64,000 nucleotides of DNA from Agrypnia vestita (GCA_016648135.1 JADDOH010001523.1:104141-168140), one strand, 5' to 3'; counted from the stretch's first letter, positions 49,401 through 61,430 are shown. Made by a program: numbers and translations. The notes: a model not told the origin generated them from the letters alone.

Positions 49401-51640
49401 CCTCATTTACAACACAAACGAAGAATAAAACTTGGTGCACGCCGCACAGTGGGTTAACATTCGCGCAATATTCATTTTACAAACATTGAACTTGCAAATA
49501 ACTCGGGCTGAGCTTCGAGAGCACTTAATCAAGTTTCCGGAACATAGCCCTTAATATCTCTGTCGGACGCGAGCACGCAGGAAGTCGGGCGCAAACACGC
49601 AATGACTAGAATTGCCTGTCAGTTATTTTACTCCAACATTATTTCATCTCAGCGCCAGGGTCGGACCGTCGAGGCGAGGAACTGTGCAACTGCACGGGGC
49701 GCCGCGAAAAACGAGCGAGCCTTACAGTAGTCGCATGTAACATTTGACATCTCACAATTAAAAATATCAATTGAGCGGCAACAGAAAGTAACATAAAAAT
49801 TTAAAAAAGCTAATACCTATATATTTATTTATTAGTAAATACAAGTAAAGAAAATGTATGCGCATTTATTTATTATTGAATTTTGCCGCACTAGATAGGT
49901 TACGTATATCTGCATACGCATTTTGTTTAGAAATTTGTTTGGTCAATTATATGTTTTTATTTATTTTCATAGATGGCGGTAGTGTGTCGCAATACATATT
50001 GTATGAAAACTTTGAATAAATATTTAAAAATACATAATCACATAAATTTAAAGAAAATCAAATCATTAAGGGTGGTTAGTGTTTACATTAATGTAAAAAA
50101 AAAACGTATTTATTTGATAGTTTCGAAGATATAAGCCAAATATATCAAAGTTACAACACCTGCACGCCTGACACTAAACGCGCAATATATATATACAAAA
50201 TCAGAAGCGTTGAATGTTGGAAGTATGCGTCTCCGCTGTGATGGCACTTGGTGGACATTGATTTGTTTATAAACGAATTTTTTTTCCATTGCGCGCGATT
50301 ATTTCCTGTTATGCATTTCCGTCCCTTTTCACGAAATCTCTGCCACAGATTGAAGGAAAGCGAGAGAAAAGATGTTACACATCAAAAAACAAACCTATCC
50401 AACAATCATCTCTCATTGCGTAAACTATTCTCACACCTAATATATGAAAATGTGGACATTTCTTATTCTCCACATATTTCATTTTTTTATAAAAATTGTA
50501 AAAATTTAGATTAATAATTATTAATTAATTTCTGCACTATTTTCTTTCTAAATAGCGTAGTAGTTTGAAATAAATAATATAATTTATTAGGTACCAAACC
50601 CCTAAAAAATTTAAAATGAAGTCCCATACATACAGATGCCACATGATTCATCATTAACATTCGTTTTCTGTCCACTGCTGTATGACGGCCTCCCTAAGTA
50701 TCTCCCAAATAGCGCATTGGAAAATTTCGTCAAATTTTTATTTACGTACTCTCGCTTTTTCCATAGTGATGAATAATTTATCCAGCTCAGTTTTCATAAA
50801 AATTTCACCTCAAGAGCTCTTTACACAAAAGCTATTCGGTCCTACATTATTATTGAAAATTTTGAAATGATTTTTCAAAAATATATGGATGGGCCATGTG
50901 ATGTGTCGCCTTGTACGTCAACTAACACAATTTGTATTCCACTCTTTTCGAAAAACGAAGCCAAAATATTAATTCTAATTTTTCAAATTCATTTTATAAA
51001 TTAAATAATGAATCCTTTTTTGACGACGACTAATTTGCAAGAAATATTTTAAAAATAAGAAAAGTACTAAAATAACTCGTATAATTTATTTATTAAGAAT
51101 AAATTACACAGGTCTCACGGAGCCGAAGCTAATTTATGTATAAGGAAAGTAGATGGAAGTCTCTAATACGACGGCTTCAGGGCTTACAACCTTTAAATAT
51201 TTATTTTTTTCTTTGTAAAGCATATAGTATAGTAAAAGTAAAATTAAATATATAATAAACACCTTGTTTTATTCACGACTAATTTTTATAAAACAAAATA
51301 CTTCATCTAATTTTTCAAACTCACTCTGTGAGACCATTTTATAAACGAAATAATAAATTATTTGTTTTGACTACCATTAATTTTTACTATAAAAATTCTA
51401 AATTCTATAGTGTAGTTGTTATTTAATTTATGGAGCCAATATAGTTCTCGCAAAAGGGATGTTACGTGTGAGGTTATTTCGGCAACTTTTAAAATTACCC
51501 GGTGCGGCCCTGCTCACCGTAGCAAATCCCCAAGTCTATTCCAGTCTTGTTGCAGTCGCTCCATTCCAGCTAGGACTCGCGGAACTCGCCCGGGAGACAA
51601 GTTAAACGCGTAGCAAAAAGCAGTTTGATTTCATCAGCTC
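49401..51640. other. Intronic stretch; nothing coding recognised
   Basis: Around 51085-51190, ATAAATTACACAGGTCTCAC and GGAAAGTAGATGGAAG match one end of the GTCTCACAGAG MITE family. 49660-49740 is a small GC-rich patch. Otherwise AT-rich DNA with nothing recognised. Confidence 0.35.
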
Positions 51641-51880
51641 GGCCAGCACCGGCCTGACGAACCGTCGCTGATGATGCCATTAATTTTCTGGACATGCGGG
51701 CAATTAGATATCTTCGGATGGTCAATTTACACAACCGGCCGTCTCAACCTGCCCTCGTATATAATGATTTGATCCTTGATAACCCGCTTTTCATTCGCTT
51801 TGATTTTTATTATCGTATTTGCACTCGTAATTACTTATCAAATGTCATGCCGTTTCCCCGCGGCGTGAGCAAAGAGGATA
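51641..51880. promoter_or_regulatory. Unique island with TAAT-type words (possible regulatory DNA)
   Basis: Contains TGATGATGCCATTAATTTTC, GGCAATTAGATATC and CTCGTAATTACTTATC in otherwise moderately GC-rich unique DNA. No repeat partner and no domain. Function is inferred only. Confidence 0.2.
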
Positions 51881-51924
51881 CAACTATGTACCCTTCTGTA
51901 CATGTCTAAGATGAAAATCAAATA

Positions 51925-53058
51925 CAGGCGGACCTCAACTTTCGCACATAATTGGTTCCTGAAAATGTGTGCGAATGTTGAATGTTCGAAAGTAGAGGGA
52001 AGTAAAAAAAATTAAAATTGTATTTATTTTAAAATATTTATTTATCAAGTAAATATATGACGTTTATAAGGCGTTAAAGTGGTTTAAGAGACATGTTTAA
52101 GTGGGGTTTGCGGGTGTTTCCCTTAAAAAGTTATCAAGAGCTAATTGTTTGCCACTCTTCTTTCTTTTTTCTTCATATAGTATTTTAAAACATGCTATGT
52201 CTTTATTGATCGGCCTGCACACTCAAGATATGCGTTCTCCACTGCGATCATAATCTTCCATAATATTTAAAAAATTGTCAAGATGCACGAAGGCTTTATT
52301 CATATTTTTCATTGTTAAAGTCTTGATGATCAGCTTCTTCTTCCTCACTTTCATTATATATTTCATTTTCATACTCCTGTTGCTCAATTAAATATTAATT
52401 TGTTAGAGGTTCTGAATGAGATTTTATCATCTCATTAACATCCTCAATAGTAACATCTAAGTTTAGTTCATTCATTAGGCGGACTATATCAATTGTGATA
52501 GTTTCTGGAGTTTCATCAATTTTATAAAATTGTTTCCATGAACCTTTCATGGTTGACTCTTTTATTTCAGACCACGCTATATGTTTCACGTGTCTCCAAT
52601 ATTGTTTATTGCGTTTCATACATTGTAGTTCTTCCAGAAATCTTTTAATGTAGGCCCACCTTCCCTGTCAGTTGCCTCGATAGCCTGAGTCATTATTGAC
52701 TTCATATAATTATCGTTTAAACATAGCTATCACCGTTTGGTCCATAGGCTGTATAAGGCAGATATTATTGCGAAGAAGAAACACAACATTGATTTCCGTG
52801 TATAAATTCTGTAGAGATTTTGGGTGTCTTGGAGCATTGTCTAAGATGAATAATATTTTAAATGGTAAATTATTATCTTTCCTTCCTGCGCAAGACTAAA
52901 TCTCTATCCTAGCTAGCTCACAAGCAAAGTGACGGAAGGAAGCAAGATGCAAGTGATACCAGGATTCCACTTGCTTGTAAGCGAGCGAGAGGGAATCTTT
53001 ACCCCACAGCGTGAAAATGTGCGAAATAGCGAATTGTGCGAAAGTCGAGGTCCGCCTG
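51925..53058 (-). mobile_element. Tigger/pogo-like DNA transposon, internally deleted
   Basis: Termini CAGGCGGACCTCAACTTTCG and its complement (CGAAAGTCGAGGTCCGCCTG) are flanked by TA, and the CAGG.GGACCTC.ACTT start is Tigger-like. Minus-strand translation gives LPFKILFILDNAPRHPKSLQ, NNICLIQPMDQTVIAMFKR, then YWRHVKHIAWSEIKESTMKG and VRLMNELNLDVTIEDVNEMI with SHSEPLT. These are the second catalytic Asp region, the QPMDQ block and the C-terminal tail of pogo-type transposases. The N-terminal DNA-binding part is missing and stops interrupt the frame. Confidence 0.85.
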
Positions 53059-53665
53059 TATACCCTTATCTGTTCCCGTCTAAGATGAAAATCAAATTCA
53101 ATAAAAAAAATTTAAACCTCACTTATATTTAAATGTACCAAAAAAAAAATTTTTCGGCCAAAAAATTGTTGCCTTCCTCTCCAAATCAAAGGATATTGAT
53201 TTAGATTACAGAATTCTGTTGTTGATGAAGGGAAAGTGCCCACGCTTTTATTTGAATAGTAAGATAAAATTTTTTTGGCCGGAAATTAATAAAATAAAAT
53301 AAATCTTCGGTATTCGGTACAAAATCGAGCTCAATAACTAATTTTCCATATAAAAACTTTGATCGATTAATTATGCTGGATTAATTGATTAATATGATAA
53401 TTGATTAATGTATTGTCATCGAGAATGCGGTTGTGTGCAAAAGTCTGTGTGTGATTTGACTTTGGGAAGCGGTTGAAATACCGATTTAAAAAAATCGTCC
53501 AGACAAACAGTTGAAGCTAATACAATCATGGTAAAATGGTGTGAAAAAACTGTGTCCGATATATGGTCGCTACCTTTTATTTATTGTTTAGTTGTTGCAT
53601 GAATTTTGCATATTATTAATAATATAGTCATTATTTATCAGTTGTATTCTTCTACGCCCTATCGA
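53059..53665. other. Intronic stretch; right copy of a flanking duplication at 53061-53102
   Basis: TACCCTTATCTGTTCCC with GTCTAAGATGAAAATCAAAT repeats the sequence just left of the Tigger-like element (51888-51923). The rest is AT-rich and unassigned. Confidence 0.4.
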
Positions 53666-53679
53666 ATATCATCATGAAT

Positions 53680-53885
53680 GAATGAAAGTATACCGAATGC
53701 GTTGGATATGGTGACGCTTAGGCGTATGTGTAGTAGATCTTTGTTCGATATAGTAAGGAATGTACAAATTAGAAGTGAATGCAATGCTAGCTGTAGCGTA
53801 GTGAATAGAATAAATAATGTTTCGCTGTAATATTTTGGTCATGTGGAATGTATCACGTGTTGTGGCTACGGGAGGAATGAATGAA
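53680..53885 (+). mobile_element. LINE C-terminal fragment, decayed
   Basis: Plus-strand frames give KVYRMRWIW, RRLGVCV, DRVRNVQIRSECNA-like and RINNVSLRYFGHVECI segments with several frame changes. The +R+L.V...+.D++RN..+R and +RYFGHVE blocks are LINE-like. No intact ORF remains. Confidence 0.45.
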
Positions 53886-53934
53886 AACACCGGAAATTAT
53901 TATTTAATGATTAATTAATTATTCAATGTACCAA

Positions 53935-55350
53935 GTCACTTAAACAACATCTCCAACACTTATATCTAACATTGGAGTACCTCAGGGATCAGTCTTGGAC
54001 CACTGTTATGTATTTTATGTACTATAAATAATGAAAAATTTCAAAACTGTGGTCTCATTGTTACGCAAACAATACGCAAATGAACTTTTCTGTAAGGCGG
54101 ATGGGACAAGTATTTTTTTATTGGTTCACAAACAAGGAAAAACACATAATATGATATAGACAATACAATTAGTTTAAATGCTTTTCATCACTTAAATGCG
54201 AACACAGCAAACAGAAAAGCAAAAAAGAGATAAAAGTAAAGGCTAAAACATGTACAAGAAAGAACAGAAAAATATGATTTTATAGAGTGAGATAGAATAA
54301 AGAGTATAAACAGCTAATTTCTCAAGTTTGATAATAGTTCTCTTATATTCGTGGAAACTGTCATGGAATATGTCAATGAAGACGTTATGGTTATTTTCTA
54401 TTTTGTTGTATAACCTCAATATTCTAGATATAGAATTAAAGTGGGCCGTATTGTTATTACAAGTTGAAAGAAAAAATGTATTATATGTCCTAACTCGGCA
54501 ACTAGGAACATTCTAAGTTATATTTTCGACACAAAATTTACCATGTATTATATTATATAGGTATATTAACTCAGAAATTAGTCTTCTAACTTCCGATTTT
54601 TCTAGATGAAAATATTCTAAGCGCTCTCGATAAGATATTAAAATGCTGCCCGGATTACACATATTAAATGAAAAAAATACCAAATGCGTCGAGAAAATAG
54701 GCGAGTGGATGACGCAAAATAGACTTGTTTTAAATCCATCCAAGGCAGAACTACTACGGGCGGCGACACCTAAAAGGCAATATCTAATCCAGGAATGAAC
54801 GTCTGTGAATGCTAAATATGCAGTTAAATTGTTGGGCGCGCATATTGATTCAGATCTCTGCTTGAGAAGGCGAATAATTAAAACTGTCAATGCATGTTTT
54901 TATCAGCTAAGACAGATTGTAAGTATTCGGAGACGCCTTACATCTACTCATTGTGGTGTCGCGTGTGGACTACTGTAATAGTGTTTATGCTGAACTTCCA
55001 AAAATTCATATAGATAGATTACAATCTATTCAAAATGCATCAGCAAGGATAATATATGGAGCATCAAAATTCTCGTTCACACCATTACTTTTTCGCGAGC
55101 TACATTGGCTCCGTTTCTCTCAAAGAGTCGAATTAAGTTGTGTTGGTTGATGTACAATGCGACACAACGATGGCGCCTCTTTATCTTCAAGAGTTCTGCA
55201 TCCCAGACAACTTCTTGAATGGTAAACGCTGGACTCGGAGGTCAGCCTCTACTTCAGCCGCAGGAAGCGTTGTAGAACCGATCAACCACTAAGTTTCGTG
55301 AACGGGCATTTGCGGTGGCAGGCTCAAAGGGGTAGAAATCTCTCATTTTT
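53935..55350 (+). mobile_element. CR1/L2-type LINE reverse transcriptase fragment, interrupted
   Basis: The left part (53940-54095) encodes SNIGVPQGSVLDHCYVFYVL, the conserved GVPQGSVLGP-type motif. After the insertion at 54095-54640 the frame resumes with CVEKIGEWMTQNRLVLNPSK, then KLLGAHIDSDLCLRRRI, VVSRVDYCNSVYAELPKIHI, DRLQSIQNASARIIYGASKF, FRELHWL and FRERAFAVAGSKG. This order (GVPQGS, W+..N.L.LNP.K, LG..+D, SR+DYCN, LQ..QN..AR++, L.WLP, F..RAF.+A) is that of CR1/L2-type LINEs. The FADD catalytic motif is lost at the insertion. Confidence 0.85.
54095..54640 (-). mobile_element. Second LINE fragment nested in the first, opposite strand
   Basis: Minus-strand translation gives FHLEKSEVRRLISELIYLYN, then IIHGKFCVENIT and, after a stop, NVPSCRVRTYNTFFLSTCNN, ISRILRLYNKIE and FHDSFHEYKRTI. 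The RRL+.+L.+LYKI+.G, NVP.R..R....F, R+.RLYN, F..S...+K+ order is jockey-like. It splits the CR1/L2-type LINE between its GVPQGS and NP.K segments. The tail on the low-coordinate side is A/T-rich but not a clean poly(A). Confidence 0.65.
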
Positions 55351-57340
55351 GAAAAATCATTTGCATAATCATATTAACTACCGCCTTCTATTTCGATTGA
55401 AAATATAAACTACCACTTTTTATTAACATTTATCGGCTTATTAACACTATCCGATATCTGATCTAATTGTACTATTCAAAATCATTAATTCATATTTTGA
55501 CAGCACATTTGCGTCTCATCGCACTTCCTGCGCCGTGTAGAATTACCCATACACCGTCTCTGTTTTACTGTGATAATACGAGAACAAACTCACACAACGA
55601 TTCCCTCGTACCTAGGCCACACAGACTGGGCAACAAATGTGCAAGCATTGCCGATGTGTTCTCGTCTGTCCTGTCAAATTATAAGGGTAAACTCACGAAC
55701 ACTATCGTGGCGCGGTAGTCAGGATCAGGCGCAATAGAACTGGATACTCTATTCTAATACTGTATATAATATAGTTACAGAAGTATATAGTTCCCTTATG
55801 CTCAGAATAATAATGACTTTGTATTTATATTTTTATTTTTAATCACTTTCTTCCTTTGTACCTACTGTTTACATATTGTATTTTTTTCTTTCTTACTACT
55901 TTCATTCTTTTTAATTACTTTCTACATATTACCTTTATTGTATTTAATTGTGATTTTCTGTATTTATATTGTTAATATTAAATCATTTATTGTCATGTTA
56001 TTCTTATATACTAAGATGGTTTTGATGTAAAAGCCCAAATATTATATATATTAATAAAATGTATATATTATAAAATAAATAAGTTCGTTATGTCAAATTT
56101 TATCATAAGTACTATTGTAGGACTACACAACTTTTGTGTAAAGCGCCCTTGAGGTGATTTTTTTACGAAAATGGCGCTATATATCAATTATTAATTGTTT
56201 TTATTCCAAGTAAGATTACCTATCTCATTTTAGAACAGGATTTCTTGTACAGAATATACAACCCAACCCCGCAGACTTATTTAATTGACATGTTTTATTT
56301 GAGTAATATTGCTTATATTCGCTTGCTGATTTTTCATACCCACATCTTCGCCATTAAATGATAATATATTACACATGGCACCTACCCTTATCTTATATAA
56401 AATGAGAGCGTCCGTTTGCATGTCGGTAATAGCTATTTCTCTGTCATCCTGTCAGATTGCAATGATATTTATTTATACAGAAAAATCTGTAATTATCTGA
56501 AAGCTTGCGTGGATACATCCACCGGTCGCCTTCCTACCGTGGTTGTCGAGTATCTCGGCAGTCGCTTCTCTGGCATTCGCAAGGCGTGTCCAAGCCATCT
56601 TAATTTGAACCTTTATTTGTGTAAAAGAAGCGACTCTTAATTCGCTCTAATAATGTTATTCCTACTACCCACTAATGTAAATCATTCGGCAGCAATTCGT
56701 CGAGCTATTGTCTGTTACGGTGGTACACTAATGTATGGAGAGAAATAAAAAAAGTAACCCATAAAAACCAAGTTTTTATTATACTCCCTTTCTTTGTAAA
56801 ATATAACAACAATTAAAGACGAATTAAAACATATAACATAACACTAAACTTACAGTAATTTAATATATTTCTAAAATGTCAGATGTTTTGAGCTTTGATA
56901 AAACACTTCATGCTTTGAAGATTAAATTCTAAAAACATTTGTCAGTCAATTTAGATTTTCGACATTCGTAGTGAAGTAAGTACCTATTATGCATACCGAT
57001 GGTGTAATTCAAATTTAGGAAATATTCCGCGACGTTATCGGGTCGCCGTAATCAATGTTATCAATAACTGTCGAGATGCCGAATTGGAATATTGCTACTT
57101 TCAGAATACTGCCGAATGTCTGTATGAAGAGATAAATTATGTTTTTTTTCTTAATTTTTCCTAACTTCAAGGTCAATCCGGAGACAGAAGATGTTGTCTA
57201 ATCGTTATGAAACTTTGTACATAGGAAAAAAGATGCCATTTAGCACCTTTCTTCACGATTACAATTCCATACACGTGGATTTTTTACTCCCTTTATATTA
57301 ACTCGTGGCGTCTGCTTGCTTGCTTTCTTGCCTTCAATTT
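55351..57340. other. Intronic stretch; nothing coding recognised
   Basis: 56750-56795 matches the complement of 8720-8760 (GTAACCCATAAAAACCAAG), and 57048-57115 is a direct-repeat partner of 57850-57910 (GAATTGGAATATTGCTACTT with AAATTGCAATATTGCTATTT). Otherwise unassigned. Confidence 0.35.
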
Positions 57341-57342
57341 TG

Positions 57343-57845
57343 ACGTTATAAGTTTGAAATGTTTGATATTAATGAATTCAAGCAATCAGAAAGCTCTAAA
57401 ACGTAAACACGCGTTAAGTTAATTAAGATAAATTATAGAAATCTCACAGAAGCTTTTTACATATGAGAAACGTATATAGAAGTCTCTTATACGATGGCCC
57501 AGGGCTATCCTGTATGCGCTGGCTTAAGTGATCACTCTACACAATGCAACGTTTATCAATTCCATCGTAAGAACATACACACATTATCAAATTTTGTAAG
57601 TTCTATATTTATATGTTCGAATTCTAGGAACCTTCCGTATATTTTATTGTTATCTATGATCTATGTGCTAGAGACATCTGTAGTCTTTTCTCATTAACTA
57701 GTTAGTATACATAGATTTAGCAGCTGGTAATGATACCTCTATTTTCAATATGTTAAGTTATTCACAATTTAACGTTCGTTTACGTTTTAGAGCTTTCTGA
57801 TTAATTAAATTCATTAATTTCAAGCTTAAAACGTCAAAATTGACG
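57343..57845. repeat. Foldback element with a nested MITE end
   Basis: CAGAAAGCTCTAAAACGTAA near 57388 is mirrored by TTACGTTTTAGAGCTTTCTG near 57780, and the arms extend outward through AATGAATTC and TTTGAAATG words. Inside, 57418-57560 (AGATAAATTATAGAAATCTC and GGCTTAAGTGATCACTCTAC) is a piece of the GTCTCACAGAG MITE family. Confidence 0.55.
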
Positions 57846-58059
57846 ACATTACAATGTTACACAATAACTGTCAAGATACCGAAATTGCAATATTGCTATT
57901 TTGTTAATACGGCCAATTGTGCTTGATTATTATTTTTTATAATAAAACAACGGTTTAAGGTCAGTTTTAATACATTAAAAAGGATAAGAAGGCATTACAC
58001 AGTTATACTTAAATAATTAAAAGTGATTAGGGAAAAGAATAATTTTTCTTCAAATTGTG

Positions 58060-58505
58060 AAATTTCTCAAGCAACCATGACCTACTATCAATAGTCATGG
58101 AGATATGCGACATCAAAGTTAGAAATTTTTAAAAGTATTTCTGACTTATTTTTTTTAAAACGTTGGACCATTAATTACAGTAATTTATATTGAGTATGAA
58201 AAATTCACTACCTATAATACAAGTCAAATAAAACAATGAAAAGCTTTCAATTCCAATTGTAAAAAATCCGATTGGAACTTCTGGATGGTTTTTATTGTTT
58301 TATTTAACTTGTATTGAAACGAATGAATTTTTCGTAATCAATATAAGTTACTTAAATGATAGTTCAACCTTTTGTAAAAAAGAAATCATAAATATTGTGG
58401 GTATATAAAAAAAAATTCAAACTTAAATATTGCATAACTACATAACTATTGATATTAGGTCACGGTTGCTTGAATATTTTCGTCTCATAATCAAGGCAGG
58501 AATCC
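58060..58505. mobile_element. Foldback element, family F, decayed copy
   Basis: ATCAATAGTCATGGAGATAT and ATGCGACATCAAAGTTAGAA at the left and ACTATTGATATTAGGTCACG with CTCATAATCAAGGCAGGAAT at the right match the arms of the intact copies. The CAGGGTTAT termini are lost. Confidence 0.6.
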
Positions 58506-58989
58506 ACCTGTAGAGTATTGTGGACTATAGGTCGACCACAATCAATAGACCATTCTCTAGCTTTGTCCGGTAAGAAGAAAGTTGCCTGGCAAGCCCATAT
58601 TACAAGCCTCAATATGATATTCCAAATAAACAATTTTTTTTTAGTTTAGAAAAGGTTACTTACTAGAAAAACTTATTTTGTGTTTTTTTTTTGCAACGTA
58701 ACAACACACATATTTTTTGCGCACATTGTTTTGAATGCGGTCTAGCTATAGCTCTGTTATCCCTGTATATAAAATATATTTTGAAAATGTTTCTCATTGT
58801 TCGACTTTCGAAGTTCGTCCCGGATAATCCACATCCCGGTTAATTGGATCCCGGATAATCGGGATTCTGCCGTAAAGTAAATAATAACCATTTTATATTC
58901 CGAGGCAAAACTTTTCCGCTTTAATAGTGGTAGTAGATAGATAGATAGCTGATTTTTAAAAATAAAATCTATCAGCGTTCGAAGTCTCA

Positions 58990-59420
58990 TCTAAATTCCA
59001 TTAGTGGTCCCACTTCCGCGCGGACGCCCTTTCCGTCGGACCGGCGCGGAGAGCCATCAGGTGTCGTGACGAGGACTCGAGCTGCGAAGATCAGAAATCA
59101 ATTAATCTGACGAGCCGGTAATTTAATCCACCGGATGCTGGGCTCTCCGCATCGATCTGATAACCGCGGGCTGGGCCAGCCTCGCTGACAGCCGGCAGCC
59201 TGGCTCGCCGTCGGAGTCCGCCGCTGTTTCATCTGCCTGAGAAATGGTTAATTATCAATCATTATTCGGGGTCTGCTGGCGAGAACCGAACGATGGGCGG
59301 GGATACTCATCACAAAACTATCGAATAAACCGCGAAAGCCTTCTTCTGTAGATGTCTTTATAAATGGCGACTCGCGGCGATGACAGACGCGCGGGCTACG
59401 AGCAAAATTTCAAACATGTA
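58990..59420. promoter_or_regulatory. GC-rich unique island with TAAT words (possible regulatory DNA)
   Basis: CAATTAATCTGACGAGCCGG, TAATTTAATCCACCGGATGC and GTTAATTATCAATCATTATT sit in GC-rich unique DNA (CAGCCGGCAGCCTGGCTCGC). Homeodomain-like sites in a GC-rich, non-coding setting are typical of conserved developmental enhancers, but this is inference. Confidence 0.35.
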
Positions 59421-59519
59421 GGATCGCCGACGAGCTTACTCGATGGTTTTAAAGTACGCGAACTTAGGGTGACACACGAGCGAAAAAGGTCGTCGAGCCG
59501 TAAGTTCGCGTACTTACTC

Positions 59520-59690
59520 GTCTGTCACCCCCTTTAGAGGACTGCTGCGAAGCGAGGTTGCAACTAATTTGGGCCGACGTGGAGAGCGAAGCCCAAGATA
59601 GGAAGAGTTGGAACCTCCTATGCGGTGCAGGGACCCCGAACCAATAGGATAAGGGATTGAAGAAGAAGAATAAGATATTTACAAGAGACA
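59520..59690 (+). mobile_element. LINE 3' end with AAGAAGAAG tail
   Basis: The segment GAAGCGAGGTTGCAACTAAT, GGGCCGACGTGGAGAGCGAA and AGAGTTGGAACCTCCTATGC is the complement of 63685-63805. It ends in AAGAAGAAGAATAAG. In the other copy the adjoining coding end is recognisable as a LINE. Only the last residues and tail are kept here. Confidence 0.65.
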
Positions 59691-60115
59691 CGTTAGAGAC
59701 ACTAACACGATAATAGGACATGATACTCTAATAATAAAACATTATAAATGAAGACTATGCCCATTATCCCAATTACAAGTGTCTTCGGCACGCTCTAGTA
59801 ACATGTATTTTTGCATTTAAGTATATTTTACATATACATTTATGTGTATTGTATATTTAGTCTTTGAATGTAGTGCGATTAGTATTTAATAAATAATTGA
59901 TTTAATGGATCTATAGGTTCAGGTCATCGCTTAGAAAATGGATGTTGTGTATGAGTGAGTTTTTGAACGATGATAAGGTATCTGCAAGAACATCAGCATC
60001 AATGTTAGGGTCAGCACGATACATATTACATGTGCGACACAACCTTGTGATGGAAGAAAAGTAACCAACATTATTAGTGTGCTGGCCTATTCTAGAGAAC
60101 TCCGGGTTTCTTGTA
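59690..60115 (-). mobile_element. LINE C-terminal fragment and 3' UTR, family G
   Basis: The minus strand reads RTRNPEFSRIGQHTNNVGYF, then SSITRLCRTCNMYRADPNID and LADTLSSFKNSLIH. The R.PEF......N.GY.S.+.R+CR.CN and D........FK.+L blocks match jockey-like LINEs. A long 3' UTR follows (59700-59920). The second copy lies at 8770-9090. Confidence 0.7.
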
Positions 60116-60129
60116 CGGGTTTTTTTATT

Positions 60130-60960
60130 TTTTATTACAAAAAAAATCCTTGTTTACAAATAAAGGTACTTAATACTAATTTAACAATAAAAATATAAGA
60201 TAAATTTAACTTTTTTTTTTCGTTGTTAAATTTGTGGATTATGCTACTCTACTAGGCTACGCCTGTCCCAGAGTGGCGTTATAGAACACAATTATAATAT
60301 TTTTTAATTCCGTCAGTAATATTTATTTTCATAAGGCAGTAATTATGTATCTACAAAGTATCAAGTGCAGTGTTAATGGTAAGTTGAGTGAGTCATAAGT
60401 CCAAGTGTAAATATGTGTAGAGTAATTATTTAATGTAAAAAGGGTTAAAGTTTTGTTTAAGATTATTTTTTATTTTCCTTTATTAATTAATTAATTTATA
60501 TAGGTATATATTTTTATTTATAGACATTATTATGCAATTACAGTAAGTAAATTTTCAGTTGCTGTTCTACCTTTGGAGGTAAGGCAGTTATTTGCTAAAG
60601 CTTTTATTTTATTAATTGAGTATATTCTGATTTTCGGGAAGTCTGTTTTAAATATGTTAAATATTTTAGGCCCTATGTATGAGTAATTTTTCTGTCCATG
60701 TGTTGTCTTAGTTTTTGGTATTTCGTCAAGGTTTCGTAATGCTTGTCTAGTATTATGTGAATGCGAGTTACTGGTTGCTGTTAGGTGGTTTGTGTTTTTG
60801 ACGTAGAAGATGAGAGTAGACTTAACGAACAGCTGTCTAACGTCCAGTACATTAAATTCTCTGAATAGTCTGTCTGATTGGTATATAAATGGTTTCTTAT
60901 TAATGACTCGGAGCAAGGTTTTTTGTGCCGTTATAGCTGGTTTTAATGTGGTTTTGTAAC
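60130..60960 (-). mobile_element. LINE C-terminal fragment, family H, intact 128-codon tail
   Basis: The minus strand (60916 to 60530) is open for 128 codons: MLRVINKKPFIYQSDRLFRE, LDVRQLFVKSTLIFYVKNTN, SHSHNTRQALRNLDEIPKTK and THGQKNYSYIGPKIFNIFKT. The F.E..+L++RQLF.K, H.HNTR, +P+T+T+.GQ+.+.Y+G.KI+N order is a LINE ORF2 C-terminus. The 3' UTR is shared with 17577-18293. It is 5'-truncated at the small inverted-repeat element that starts at 60963. Confidence 0.8.
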
Positions 60961-60962
60961 TA

Positions 60963-61111
60963 CCTCCCCAACTTTAACATGCAAATTTATGTCAGTTAGA
61001 GAAAGGAATCAATAGCTCCTCTGAGAATCTTGTAATAACAAGATATTATATATATAATAACAAGATATTATATATATAATGACATAAATTTGCATGTTAA
61101 AGTTGGGGAGG
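60963..61111. mobile_element. Small foldback element with perfect 33-bp arms
   Basis: The arms (left starting TACCTCCCCAACTTTAACAT at 60961, right its exact complement ending at 61113) are identical over 33 bases. The loop holds two tandem AATAACAAGATATTATATAT units. TA lies at both outer edges. It abuts the LINE to the left. Confidence 0.75.
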
Positions 61112-61129
61112 TATTAATTAATTAATTAC

Positions 61130-61430
61130 TGCAGCGTGTGCATCTGAAACACGGTTTAATCAAAATATCTTTTCGGTATCGCCACCCTCGATTCCCGTTG
61201 CGCGGCTTCTCTCGTCCCGTCGTTTTGCCTGGCGAAGACGAAGGTCCCGCGCGGTGACGATGACAGCCGATGCCTATCTGCCGGGCTCCGCGGCCGCCGG
61301 ACAGCCCGTGGTATACCAAGACTTTCGGTATTCGCATTTCGGGACGCGGAACGGCCGAGCCCCCAGGAAGGCCGGGCGCGGCTTTAAATTCGGAATTTAT
61401 CCGTGATTTAAATGAGCGCAGGTACCTACC
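61130..61430. promoter_or_regulatory. GC-rich unique island (possible intronic regulatory DNA)
   Basis: GGCTCCGCGGCCGCCGGACA is followed by GGCTTTAAATTCGGAATTTA and TCCGTGATTTAAATGAGCGC. No repeat partner and no convincing coding frame on either strand, although short open frames exist. Function is inferred. Confidence 0.25.
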
